Shown here one piece after another: positions 44,682-55,550 of a stretch of DNA of 64,000 bases (positions within the stretch are counted from its first letter, which is position 1; each line of letters starts with the position of its first letter). The position numbers were made by a program, and so were the translations under genes. The notes under the pieces are model-generated. The model was not told where the DNA came from. It did no database searches and saw only the letters and a list, made by a program, of their open reading frames with translations. Source of the DNA: Oscarella lobularis (Eukaryota; Porifera; Homoscleromorpha; Homosclerophorida; Oscarellidae); NCBI RefSeq assembly GCF_947507565.1, contig NC_089183.1, forward strand, positions 2,480,001 to 2,544,000, written 5' to 3'.

Positions 44682-45888
44682 CTACAGTCGTTTTTTAGTC
44701 TTATCGGTTTTCATAGTTTCCATGGGAGTTTCGCCCGGAGAATCTTTACTTTTATCTTCTTTGCGGCGCTTATAACAACAAAACCCCACCACCGCCGCCG
44801 CAACCACCACCCCCACCACCGACAGTCCAACCACCAAACCCACCCTCGACTCAGAGTCTTCCTTTCCGGACGTCGAATTGGATGGTGCGACCGTCGTTGT
44901 TAGATTTGTGGTTGATGACGTTGAAGGAATTACCGTCGCGTTTGCAGGTGAATTGGATGGCGCGACCGTCGTAGTTAAGTGTGTGGTTGATAACGTTGAA
45001 GGCATTACCGTGGCGAATGTAAGAGAATTAGCTGTTGATTGAAGAAAGGCTTTGCCGTTCGTTACCACTTTTCTTCTGAAATTTGCTAAGTCTTGCGGTT
45101 TCGATTTTGAGCGCTGTACGAAGCATTGGTAATAGCCTGTGTCATTTTCGAAAGGACTATGTATTATGAAAATTCCTCCGCTTTGATTCGGAATTTCAGT
45201 GCAAGATGCGTCCTTCAAGCAGTGCCTCCATTTTACGTTTTTTGTATTCACAGGGCAATGAAGCTTAGTTTCATTGGCGGATACTGTGTACGTTTTTTCC
45301 AAAGGATTATCTTCATCTAAGGAAAAGAATATTGTACTTGTAATTTGAATTAAACGTGCAACTATAGCTAGCTCTTACACAGAACGTGGACGAGGATGGA
45401 TCTAGCCATTAGGACTTTATTGTTGACCCAAAAGAAATGAGTGATGTTACAGTTATCACAAAGCGGAGCCTTCCTATAATGTAAATAAATTCCAACTTTG
45501 TCGGGCAGGCATTGGCATTCAAAAGGAAGAGGCAGGCCATCCTTTTGCCGTTGAGTTTGGTCGTACCGACTTCCGTTAAGGTGAACGAAGCTTTTTACTG
45601 TGACATTTTGTGATGCTGGTTTGGTTAGACCCTCCGAGTATAAAACGAAAGTTTCGCTTTCTAAGCGGTACAGTTGAACGTCTTCTAAGCTTTGATTGAA
45701 ATTTTCCCTGTATTTGCCAAACCGCTCGGCGTAAATATTTGTGGCCGAGTTAATTATTGGAGCTAAATTTAAAGTAATTTAGGAAATACACTTGGTTTTA
45801 GCATATCCTCTTTACCTGTAAAGATGCAACCGTCGTCACAAGCTAACACTGCCGGAAGAAGAAGACAAAAAACCGCCCGTATCCGCAT
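44682..45888 (-). CDS. Type I receptor: cysteine-containing domain, Ig domain, mucin-like stalk, TM (copy A)
   Basis: Three exons (45816-45888, 45379-45762, 44682-45316; 1092 bases, 363 aa; both introns phase 1). The signal peptide MRIRAVFCLLLPAVLA is followed by a ~128-residue domain with CQC, LCDNC and several N-glycosylation sites that I cannot assign; then an Ig domain with the WRHCLKD and DTGYYQCFV hallmarks; a Thr/Ser/Pro-rich stalk with a repeated phrase (STTHLTTTVAPSNSPANATV, then STTNLTTTVAPSNS); a valine/glycine-rich membrane span (VGLVVGLSVVGVVVAAAVV); CCYKRRK; and a ~28-aa tail without tyrosine. It may need a signalling partner or act as an adhesion molecule. A close paralogue lies at 57218-58401. 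Confidence 0.8.
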
Positions 45889-46596
45889 GAGCAACTTATA
45901 TAGAGAAAACCTACGCATATACATGTAGTCTGACCGTTCAGTGAACTTATTGAACCTCTACGAGCCACTTCTTAACTCGCATGCATGAGAAATGACGCAA
46001 GTCTAACAAAAACTCACCCAGAAAGGCAGCGCTAGAATGATGAGGATTGCTTCTAATCTGAAGGGCGTTAGACGCTGTATAGATAAATAGTTTAGATCAC
46101 AGTCACGGCGGAGCCGCTCCGGAGAGGAGGAAAAGCGCCTTACTCTAGCTCTTTTCGCAGGAGAAGAGAAGCATAAAGATGGATACCGGTTACCACGCAT
46201 GCACGTCGCAGCCCCCGAAAAGTCAAAGGCTTGACCGCAACGCCGCCCAATTTTTAAACGACAATGAGACCGATCTCACTCTTCCTCCAGGATTTCCCCC
46301 CTGTTAATATCGTTCCTAAAGCCTTAGTAGGTATTGCCGCGTATGCCTCTTCGTTTTTGAGTCGTGGGAGAGTGATTCAAGGAAATTGCCTTCCCACGCA
46401 CGAGCACGTTCTACGTTACTTGGAGGCCAGAAGCGAAATATATCCTGCGAAATAGCTGCCCATACGCTTGCAAACAGTTATGCCCAAAGTGCAACTCGAA
46501 ACTCGATCGTTAGTTGCCGGAAGAGATCACGTGCTTAACAATTACATAAGAAGGGGTAACACCAAACATCCCGCTCAGAACTCATATGTGACGGCT
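45889..46596. other. Divergent promoter region
   Basis: It separates the minus-strand mucin-Ig receptor and the plus-strand GPI-type gene, which are transcribed away from each other. Short frames (46264-46455) are not kept in frame in the second copy. CGCATGCATG-type palindromes occur near 45978 and 46195. Confidence 0.45.
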
Positions 46597-48147
46597 ATGT
46601 TGACCAGGTGGCGTTTATGCGTTCGCGTACTTGCTACAGGGTTGTTGCTATTGCAAGGTAATAATGCACTGTATAATCTGTTTCGCGAAGGCATTTGAAT
46701 CATCGTTCGCATCTAAACGCGGACACGCCCAATTAACGTACGCAAGAGAAGAAACATGCTTCTTTGTTGTGTTGCCACAAGCAAAATCATGTAGAATCTG
46801 AAGCGCATGGCACTAACATACTAATTCTAACAACAAATTTGGAAGTTGGCTCGATAAATTTGGACCTAATGTTTAGTAATGTGCCGACATCAATGAGCGC
46901 CAGCCGAGTTTTTGAAGTATATCTAGCTAGCTCTGCTCCGTTGCGATGTTTGTTAGTGAGAACGCGGTATAAAGAGGGCGATCGAAAGCGAAAGAATCGC
47001 CCACAAAGGATCCGGGTACTCCCTTATGCAAATTTTAATTGACAGATGACGCAGGGTCTGAGGAAGTGAACTTTCATTACACGGAGGGAAAAAGAGTTGT
47101 ACTCTACTGCGAGAAGAGTGACCAACTGTGGACAAAAGACAGCAAACCGTTCAGCGCGATCAATAACAGTTTAGCGGAAATTACCAACACGGCAGGCGGC
47201 TATACCAAACTAAAGATACGTAAATTGAAGCCCGAAGACGCGGGCATTTACGCCTGCGGCAACACCAAGTTCAAGATAGAAGTTCACGGTACGTTCGCGC
47301 GCGCCTTCTATAACCAGGCCATATCTAAATGAAAACCTTCTCGCAGAGCCTCGTAACCTTACAGCGATACGACGTGAACTCACAGTGCCTTGGTCGAAGT
47401 CTGCAAAGCTGTCATGCATCTTTGCCAACAAAGACGATCGGAGGAGCTCCCTGTTCGTCCGCTGGTATTTTAGAGGAAAGAATGAGGAGAAGGAAATACA
47501 GGTGCTACCCAGCAAGCGTTACTCCATCTACTGGCACAAAGCCAAAAAGCAATGTACGCTCATAGTGCGCAACGTCGAAAAGCTCGACGAGGGAAACTAC
47601 AAATGTGCCGGGGGCCCACTGGACAATCTCAAAGAAGCAGAAGACATTATACATTTAAATATTTCCGGTATCGCACCCCAAATGCAGAAAGGTTTGCCAA
47701 AAATTTTGGAGAAGAACGAGGGTGACAACGTCTCGCTTACATGCGGTGCTAGTGGATTTCCTCCGCCTACATTTACCTGGTTTAGGGAACAGGTCATGCT
47801 CGATCAAGGACGGGAACTGATGTTGCGCAACGTTACGAAAGCGGACAGTGGTGCGTTTGCCTGTGTTGCGAGAAACGAGAACGGAAACGCAACCCACACG
47901 TGGAAGCTTTCAATTAACGGTATGCGGAAGCATAGCAGCGTAACCAAGCGCCTGGTTGCGCCGCCGCAATTTCTTAGTTAAACACGAATTTTGCTCTATA
48001 GTATTGAATTATGAGCAAGAGGTACTGAGAGAATCTACTGTGCAGCCCCATGCAAGGGAAGAGTCCACAACCTCAGGAGGAACTGCTACAGTCCTTCAAA
48101 CCAGCGTGTGGAGTTTCTTGCTTCTAGTCATGGCTTTGCAGCTTTGA
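46597..48147 (+). CDS. GPI-anchor-type surface protein with three Ig domains (copy A)
   Basis: Four exons (46597-46657, 47046-47288, 47347-47919, 48002-48147; 1023 bases, 340 aa), all introns phase 1. Signal peptide MLTRWRLCVRVLATGLLLLQ. Ig1 (~21-101): VVLYCEKSDQLWTKD, DAGIYACGN. Ig2 (~102-205): AKLSCIF, VRWYFRGKN, DEGNYKCAGG. Ig3 (~206-292), I-set type: VSLTCGASGFPPPTFTWF, DSGAFACVARNENGN. The protein ends in a Ser/Thr/Gly segment and the hydrophobic end SVWSFLLLVMALQL with no basic tail after it, typical of a GPI attachment signal. Ig1-3 match the ectodomain of the tyrosine-tailed receptor on the opposite strand, so it could act as a lipid-anchored partner or decoy. Confidence 0.8.
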
Positions 48148-48914
48148 GCATGCACCCTTTCGATATCAAATACTACGGTTAATTAGGACGAACGTCTTTA
48201 TTCTCTTTCTACTATCTTTTTTTTGCTTTGGAACTTATGCAGGTACGCGCTTATAAACTTGATCAGATTACACTATACATTACATGTTCGCTATAGCGGG
48301 CATGGTACAATGATTGGATTGCGTGTGTATAAATGAGAGACCCGCATGGGGGCCCCCGTCTTTCCCGCCGTTCAGTTTCTTACCTGGAGACGTTCTAAGA
48401 GATCTTCCTCTTGCATTGGCTTCTCACCCAGAACCTCGGAGCGTTCGCATCGTCAATAGACCTCTCGCGGGCCGAATGACAACACCGGCGAGAGGTTTCT
48501 GGGCTACTGCAACGTCGAATTTAGATGCAAACAAACTGGCGTGGCTGGCTAGAAAGCGTCTAAGAACGACGAGAAAGAACGAATTGTTGCTACTTGGAGT
48601 GCCCGGATATTCCAAATACAATTTCCTTGACTATGCCGTTTCAGATGCACCAACAAATTAACGGATAGGCACCGTTGCGAATCTTCCGGTAGGTTGAGTT
48701 ACTTGAGTAAATACTAAATTGTGAGGGTCGCAGAGAAAGTATACATAAAATGAATCTACTGTATTTGCTACATTACGCAAAAACAAAAATGGTGCTAAAA
48801 AAGACATGCATACAGCGTGTTGGTGTTATTGAAGGAAAAATTACTGATACAGTGTTCTATGCTGCATGTGGTTCAGAGGTTGCGATGCATGCCCTATTCT
48901 CATATCGACACCAC
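48148..48914. other. Region between the convergent GPI-type and tyrosine-tailed genes
   Basis: It holds the 3' ends of two convergent genes and a short open frame, listed separately. Present in the second copy at 60688-61451. Confidence 0.4.
48314..48661 (+). CDS. Doubtful small ORF (115 aa)
   Basis: An open frame with no domain and no signal peptide; the upstream GTGTATAAATG could serve as a TATA element. Copy B (60842-61192) has a 4-base loss and a 7-base gain inside the frame, so ~10 residues change and the frame then recovers. That fits a coding gene or one-in-three luck. The region also overlaps 3' UTRs. Confidence 0.2.
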   Translation: MDCVCINERPAWGPPSFPPFSFLPGDVLRDLPLALASHPEPRSVRIVNRPLAGRMTTPARGFWATATSNLDANKLAWLARKRLRTTRKNELLLLGVPGYSKYNFLDYAVSDAPTN

Positions 48915-51900
48915 TCAACTCGTCTTATCGTCGTCGACTTCTTCGTCGACTTCTTCGTTTTGAACGTCGGTCCCCTGTAAAGTCTTTTTCAGTTTCGTTT
49001 TTGAATCCGAAATCATAAGGTCCGTGGCGATGCTCGTCTCTGATTGGAGCGTTTTGAAATTTGTTCGTTCACTTCTCGAAGTTGGCGACGTATTCTTGGT
49101 AGAACAATTGCGACTCGGCTGATTGCCGTCAAATTGAATCCGAGCTGGACTCTTAGAGCATCTCAACCCGTCTCGATCTGTCGGCTTTGTTTCGGAGCCA
49201 GCGCTATTATCGGAGAGGAGTTTACAGTTTCTGTTCATTATTTCATATCCCTGATTTTGCGACGTATTCGGCTGATTGCAGTCATTATTCATGCGGGCTG
49301 GACTCGTAGAACATCTCAACCCGTCTTGATCTGTCAGCTTGCTTGGCTTTGTTTCGAAGACAGCGCTATCGTCGGAAAGAAGTTTACATTTTCTGTTCAT
49401 TATTTCATATTCCTGATTTTGCGACGGATTCACATCGGTGCGCGCTTCACAAAAGTCAGTGCCGCTCAAATGATCATAACTTAGAGCTTCCGGCGATTGC
49501 GCGGTGGAAGCATCGGTAGCACGACTTGTTTCATTGTTTGAATAATAGAGAACGTTGTAGAAGCCTTTTCTTTTCCCTTTGGCATCAGTGTCGCCCAAGT
49601 GATCATAATTCAGAGCCTGTGGAGCCTGTGCACTAGCGGAACGACTTGTCTGTTTGGTTGGATGATGAAGAACGTTGTAGACGCCTTTTCTCCTCGATTT
49701 GGGATCAGCTTCGCCCAAGCGATCATAGTTCAGAGCTTGCGCGGTCTGTGCACTGGTGGAACGACTTGCCTGTTCAGTTGGGTGACGAAGAACGTCGTAG
49801 TCATCTTTAACGACTTCGTATTCAGCGACAGGTAATGAACGTTTGGAGACTTCTTTTCCTGGTCTCATACGTGTTGGAATTCCGTATGATACATTTGGCT
49901 GCATCTCTAAATCCTTTTGACTTGAATTCGTTTCTTTACCAGAGCAACATTTGTTGGCGATACAGCAAAGACGCTTGAAATAAGCGCAAATCAGGAGAAC
50001 AGTGACTAGTGCCACTGACACAGCGGCTGCCACTGTGATGCCAACAACGAAAAAAAGAGAATAACCTAAAATAACGTTTATACAGCGGTAAATTTGAGTT
50101 CGCTCATAAACAACCTGAATTGGTATCCTGATTCAGAAACGTTGCCTGGCCTGTGATGCTAGGTGAATACGAAGTCTGGTGTAGTGTGGCGTCGGTAGTG
50201 TTGATAGTTGCAAGCTGGCTTTCGCAATACTTTGCGATACAGCTGTATTGAACTTTTATCAGGCACGATCCAGCTTTCAATAGTCCCAGACCGTCTATAG
50301 TCGATCGAAACTTCTGAAAATTTTTAACCGCTTCTGAGAGAGTGCTCTTTGCGAAGTTAAGGCGCAGGTGAAATCCTCCTTCAATAATGAAAGCACTCTT
50401 TTCTTCAATCAATACATTGTTACGCCTAAGAGCAGTAATTGTTGGTTGAATCACGAGTGAATTCATGATGAAATTGAAAACGTAGACAGAATCTGCTCTT
50501 CGGTTTGTTTGAAAGCCAGGAAAATGATCATAGGGACCGTTGCCCAGACAAGATACTATTTTGACTCCATTTTCCACCTCATATTCCAAAGCGAGAGCAG
50601 TTTCTGGAAAGTCCAGTTCGAATGCAGTTGGTTTAGAAGATTTTAGCGCGACCGACTTCAACAACGGTTCACTGTTTCCATACGGACCAAAAGCGATAAT
50701 TTCAAGAGCCATTGATGCGTTGGGATTCTGTAACGACAACGGTAGAGTGACTAGAGACGCGTTTCTGTTCCGTATTGTTGCTTCTGAAAGAACTACCAAA
50801 GATGGTGAATTTCCCAGAAAGTATTGCCACAGTTGCACTCTAACGCCATCCAGAGGTCGGTTCGTCGTGTTACTTGGCATTGTTATGATTGCAGAGAAGC
50901 TGCCTTGGTAGGACAGCTGAACATTGGACATGAGCACGGCTTCAGGAGGACCTATACGAGACAACGTTAACTATATGAAACTTATGTTCATTCGTTTGGC
51001 AAGCTAGCTCTACTGAACAACGTTGAATGTCACAGCAAGGTGTTCAGTAGAGATAGACTGTCGTTCTAATACTCAAACAAAAACCGACTCAATAACAACG
51101 TCATTGTTATACCATATATATCCAATCGTTTGACGGATTTTTGTAGTATTCGTCTGGTTTGTTTGTCTCTCACGATGATGCCATACCGCCCGGCGTGTTC
51201 ATAGCGTAGAGAATCGATCATAATGTAGACAGCGAAATTTGACGTAAATTTCACAGGAAATTGGCTCTGTCGCCATTCGTCATTTGCCACAACAAAAGCT
51301 GTAGCATCAGCTCTGTCGCGATCTACATGGGGATACTTTAGTTCAAAGAAAACTCTTGCTTGAGACGGCACATTAGGTCGCATCCCTTCTACCTGCTTTT
51401 CATCCAGTCCTAAAGAGAGAAACAATTGTGTGAAGCGTTTTGTTTATAAGAAATTGCAGCGACGTAACCATGCAGGTGTATAGAGCTAGAGGTCTGCATG
51501 ACTGGACCAAGTGCCTGCATGGTTACGAGCTATTATATATGCTTCCATGCACATACCGTTTATCAAAAGCTTGCATCTGTCGCTTACGTTGCCGTTCCGG
51601 TTCGTCGCAACGCAGACAATCGTACCAGCGTCCGCTTTTGTAACGTTGCGCAACTGCAGTTCCCGCTCTCGACCGAGCGTGACACTTTCGTTCGATTGTC
51701 TAAACCAGGTATACGAAGGCAGAGGTACACCAGTAGCACTGCATGTAAGTAAGACGTCAGCACCCTCGTACGTCTCCAAAATCATCGGCAAATTCTCCTG
51801 TATGCGAGGAACGGTGCTGGTGACATTAAGACGTATCGTGTCTTGTGCCTCTCGTATGTTGTCGAGTGGGCCACCAACGCATTTGTACATTCCCGCGTCG

Positions 51901-52833
51901 GACGGCTTGGCGTTGCGCACTATTAGCGTAGATTTCTTTTGGGCTTTGTGCCAATAGATCGAGTAGCGATTGCTGGATAGTAATTGTATTTCTCTCTTGG
52001 TATTCTCTTCCACGTAATACCAGCGAACGAACAGGGAGCTACTCCGTTTGTCTTTGTCAGTAAAGATGCACGATAGTTGTGCGGACTGGGACCAAAGCAC
52101 TGTGATTTCACGTCGAATTGCTGTAAGGTTACGAGGCTCTGCGTAGAACTTCTAGTCAAAATCTGTATAGGGTCTGGTATATAGGCGATAAGCGTACCGT
52201 AAACTTCAACCTGGAATTGCGAGTTAGAGCAGGCGTAAATACCCGCGTCTTTGAGCTTCAATGTCGATATTTGCAGTTTGGTGTAACCGCCATCGTTGCT
52301 AATTTTGGCTAAACTGTTATTGGCGGCGCTGTACGGCTTTCCGTCTTTCGTCCATGATTGGCTAATCTTGTCGCAGTAGATTTCAAGTCTTTGTCCCACT
52401 GTGAACTGAAACCGTTGGAGCAACGCTATTATTAGAAAGAAAAATTGAAAGCTGGGGCGAGGGCATCAAGATGAAACTGAAAACCGCAGGGGGTATAGAA
52501 GCCGTACTGCAAAATACGCGTGGGTGAACTTTGCTGTTCTGCGAACTTCGCAACACTTCTTGGAAATCGACGTAGTGCAAAATTATTCCAGATATAGGTT
52601 CCATGCATTATAGCCTCGGCCTCCCCTTGGGATCAAGGCCTGCATGCATGAGAACGAGACTAAGGGTACATTAATTTTGAACGATACATGATACGCAAGA
52701 CTTTCTACTGTACGAAGAGTCTAGATCATGCGATGTTGACATTGCCGCAGGAGGGCCGTCCCTTACCTTCCGATAATATTGCCGTAACAAGTACTATGCA
52801 CAGGGGCCAAAGGCATTTTGTGGGAGCCGACAT
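48915..52833 (-). CDS. Large Ig receptor with tyrosine-motif tail (ITIM, ITAM-like, YxxM) (copy A)
   Basis: Six exons (52767-52833, 52198-52425, 51557-52138, 51113-51409, 50115-50951, 48915-50065) sum to 3162 bases, 1053 aa, all introns phase 1. Signal peptide MSAPTKCLWPLCIVLVTAIL; Ig1-Ig3 (~23-292) closely matching the GPI-type protein; a fourth Ig-like domain (~293-391, RYEHAGRYGI); a ~280-residue domain I cannot assign; one membrane span (~672-698, FFVVGITVAAAVSVALVTVL). The ~355-aa tail holds a 40-residue repeat with YDVL-x20-YDRL-x12-YNVL, YDHL-x12-YNVL and a last YDHL. LNYDRL, LNYDHL and LSYDHL fit the ITIM rule. Two EIMNR copies give YEIM, the YxxM rule for PI3K p85. SH2 phosphatases, SH2 kinases and PI3K are the expected partners. 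Likely an inhibitory or dual-sign recognition receptor. Confidence 0.85.
51463..51527. repeat. 14-bp inverted repeat in an intron
   Basis: CGTAACCATGCAGG (51463-51476) and CCTGCATGGTTACG (51514-51527) are perfect complements in the intron between Ig3 and the fourth domain. The pair is kept in copy B (63888-63901 and 63941-63954), where a nested 20-base palindrome (CCATGCAGGCGCCTGCATGG) has formed. Confidence 0.75.
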
Positions 52834-54177
52834 CTTTTACACAGGAAAGGCGCAAAGGGACCGGGCAAAGTGAATTGTTGTTGCAGTTGGAATGCGGTAA
52901 AGCTATATATAGGGCGAGGCATAAACCGGGAGACCGGAACCCCCGGTCATTACCACTCTTTCACGTGATTGTGGGCCGAACGTTTGTGATGTGTAGAGAA
53001 TTTGAAGGTCAATCTGTGCGTTCCTACATGCACAAACTCCAAACAATTGCAATAGATTATTTCTTGCCAAGAATATGATTTCTAGAGCTTTGGTTTAGCT
53101 TTCGTTTGTTTATCCTGCCAGAAGCAAAACCGCGCTTTAGTTAACTGTCACGTGCAATTTTTCCGCGGAGTCGTTTTACCGTGCTCGGTTTCTCTCAGAA
53201 ACGCGTAGGAAATGGTCAAAGTTCCAACGCATCACCTCAAGCAAAAAATGAGAGAAGCAATACTTGTATTATATCTTCGGGCATGCAGCCACCATGCATG
53301 CGCAAAGGTCTTCTCGCGAGATGCGTGATTTTTTGCCACGAAAGCGTATAGGAGAAGATCATTCAATCGCTTTTCAAGTGCCAATTATCAGCTACGATCG
53401 CACACCTATTCTGATTACAGTTCTGTGCGACTCTTAGTCTTGTCTAAGCCACACTCCAGTCAAAACTAAAATTTATATACACACCAGAGTCCCTCGACCA
53501 GAATTGAAACTGAAGCTAAGTAAGAGGCGTGTCGTGATCAAAAAGTTTGAATAAGTTGCTTCAGCAGTCAGTTCTTCCTTAGAAAACTGAAAATTGGCCA
53601 AAATCTGGCGTACTTTTTAAGAATTAAGTGGAATCAGCCGGTATACCGCCCGGCCGTCGTTCATCGCGTAAAGGAATCATCGGATCGCACTGAACAATTG
53701 CGGAGAATCGTACCATAAACGAGAGAACGTCTATAAAGCTAGCAAGATGGGCGACGCCTTAATTCTGTCCAGATTCTGGGTCTGCTTCGACCATTGCTCG
53801 AGCAGCTGCAGAGTACTGCGCAACTGCGCATAAATAGCATGCAAATCGCCACTACCAACGTCTAGCAGCACTCCTACGCTTGGAAAAACTTGGTCCGTAT
53901 CCCCGGAAAAGGGCTCATCCTATAGACTACCTACGTCCAAAGCTCTTGCACTCCGCGTCTGAGGCAGGCAGTAGATGATTTACAAAGAAAAGGCTAGGAG
54001 AAAGCTCTTTCGGTACGAAAGAAGGAAGAGGGGGTGCGTGCGGAAGTAGTCTAGTCGACGGCGACGATGCAAATTTCAGCCGCACCATTGGGCACCCTTG
54101 GACCGAAATGCTGTAGCCTAACACTTGAAGTCCAATGCTAGCTCTCTTTATTGCGGCCTGCTCGGAAACAGGAGAGA
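52834..54177. other. Spacer between the two tandem copies
   Basis: 1.3 kb without a live gene. Around 53640-53690 the sequence resembles the fourth-domain exon of the neighbouring receptor (ATACCGCCCGGC, then CATCGCGTAAAGGAATCAT against CATAGCGTAGAGAATCGAT), so a third, older copy may have decayed here. Near 54058-54100 a stretch resembles 13570-13610. Confidence 0.4.
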
Positions 54178-54830
54178 GAAAAGGATTCGTCAGAGTTCAA
54201 TGAGGTCTCCCAAAAGTTTCTCGCTACCGCTGGCGGAATTACCGTTCAGCAAATAGTCAGCATCTTTTTCGAATCCAAAATCCTCGGATATACAAGTTTT
54301 ACGCAAAAGAAAAGGATATGTTAGAGAAGAAGCGAGCTGGTGCATTGACAAATCAAGGACACGGCGTAGAGTGGAACCTTTGGCATGGAACCAGTGAAGA
54401 AATTATTCAGCAGATAGTAACGAAAGGATTCAATCGTTCGTATGCTGGAAAAAAATGGTAAAAGCTTCTTTTTGTTATTTATTTCAGATTCGTTATACAC
54501 ATCTCTTTCTCTTTGTTGACAGTTGGCAAAAAGTATGGCCAAGGCGTCTACTTCGCAAAGGAGGCTCACTATTCTGCTAGACCAGGCTACGCCGTTCCCA
54601 ATCCAAATGGCAATCAGCATACGTTTCTTTGCCGTGTTCTTGTTGGCCTGTTCACTCTCGGCTCAAAAGATATGGTAGAACCGCCTCCTATTGATGCTCA
54701 GAAAAGCGTTGTTGACACGTATGATTCTACTGTCGACGACATGGCAAACCCACGTATATTTGCTAGCTGTTTCATCGACCACCACGCTTATCCTGATTAT
54801 CTAATTGTCTTCAATACGACGAAATTGTGA
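54178..54830 (+). pseudogene. Truncated PARP catalytic 3' copy
   Basis: It matches the last two exons of the macro-PARP gene and lacks everything before. Frame breaks in the first part: CATCTTTTTCGAATCC against CATCTTACGAATCC, and seven instead of six A before the ATGG donor. The last exon (54525-54830) is fully open, with YGQGVYFAKEAHYSA and AYPDYLIVF. No promoter was found. It could be transcribed from upstream sequence, but no full protein can be made. Confidence 0.85.
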
Positions 54831-54833
54831 CTG

Positions 54834-55123
54834 TTGCCTTTTCTTGCATGCTTGCACGCAAGTGCATCTATTTTTCTGTCGGTTATTGTTCCTGTTTTTG
54901 TGGATACTTTTGTTGATTATTATTCCCGTTGCCTTTTTTGCATGCTTTCACGCAAGTGCATCTATTTTTCTGTTGGTTGGTTACTGTTTTTGTGGGTACT
55001 TTTTGTTGGTTATCATTCCTGTTGCCTTTTTTGCATGCTTGCATGCAGGTGCATCTATTTTTCTGTTGGTTGGTTGCTGTTCCTGTTTTTGTAGTTGGCT
55101 ATTTTCTGTTGGTCATCATTTCC
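54834..55123 (+). repeat. 3' minisatellite of the PARP copy (3 units)
   Basis: Three ~95-base units beginning TGCCTTTT(T/C)TTGCATGCTT, one more than after the first PARP gene. Confidence 0.75.
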
Positions 55124-55264
55124 GTTTCTGTAACCTACTTATGCCTATTAAACACATGCATTCGTAAATTTGAAGACTTGTCGTTGACAACATAGTCATT
55201 GAACACAATCATTGCGGATCCTCTTCGACACAGTCAAAGAGGTATAAATAAATTCGCTGTGGTC

Positions 55265-55550
55265 TATCTCTCTGAAAAGTTTGAGAATGTTGGCTAAAAC
55301 ACCGTCTACGTGCGTACGACGGAGCAGGGTACGGTGTCAATCACAACGTGCTCAATGGACAAGACAATCATTTTTATACTAACTATGTCGTGATGGATGA
55401 ATAGAAACGGCAATCGAATATAGTCACGCCACGACGTGTTCACGAAATTATGGTATGTGACGAGAGTCTCGCTCTTTGGCAAAAGGCAATGAAGATTAAA
55501 CGTACGACGATCTCGCTGCAGCTGCTTTGAGCATCGTATAACTTCCAAAG
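55265..55550 (+). pseudogene. Dead 3' fragment of a beta-helix gene (second copy)
   Basis: Same fragment as at 42784-43080 (GAGCAGGGTACGGTGTCAATCA, then ACTATGTCGTGATGGATGAA), with additional small indels. It was duplicated along with the block after it had already died. Confidence 0.7.

Noticed and set aside
44655-44903. Plus-strand frame with His-rich repeats
   Set aside because: Antisense of the stalk/membrane/tail exon of the mucin-Ig receptor.
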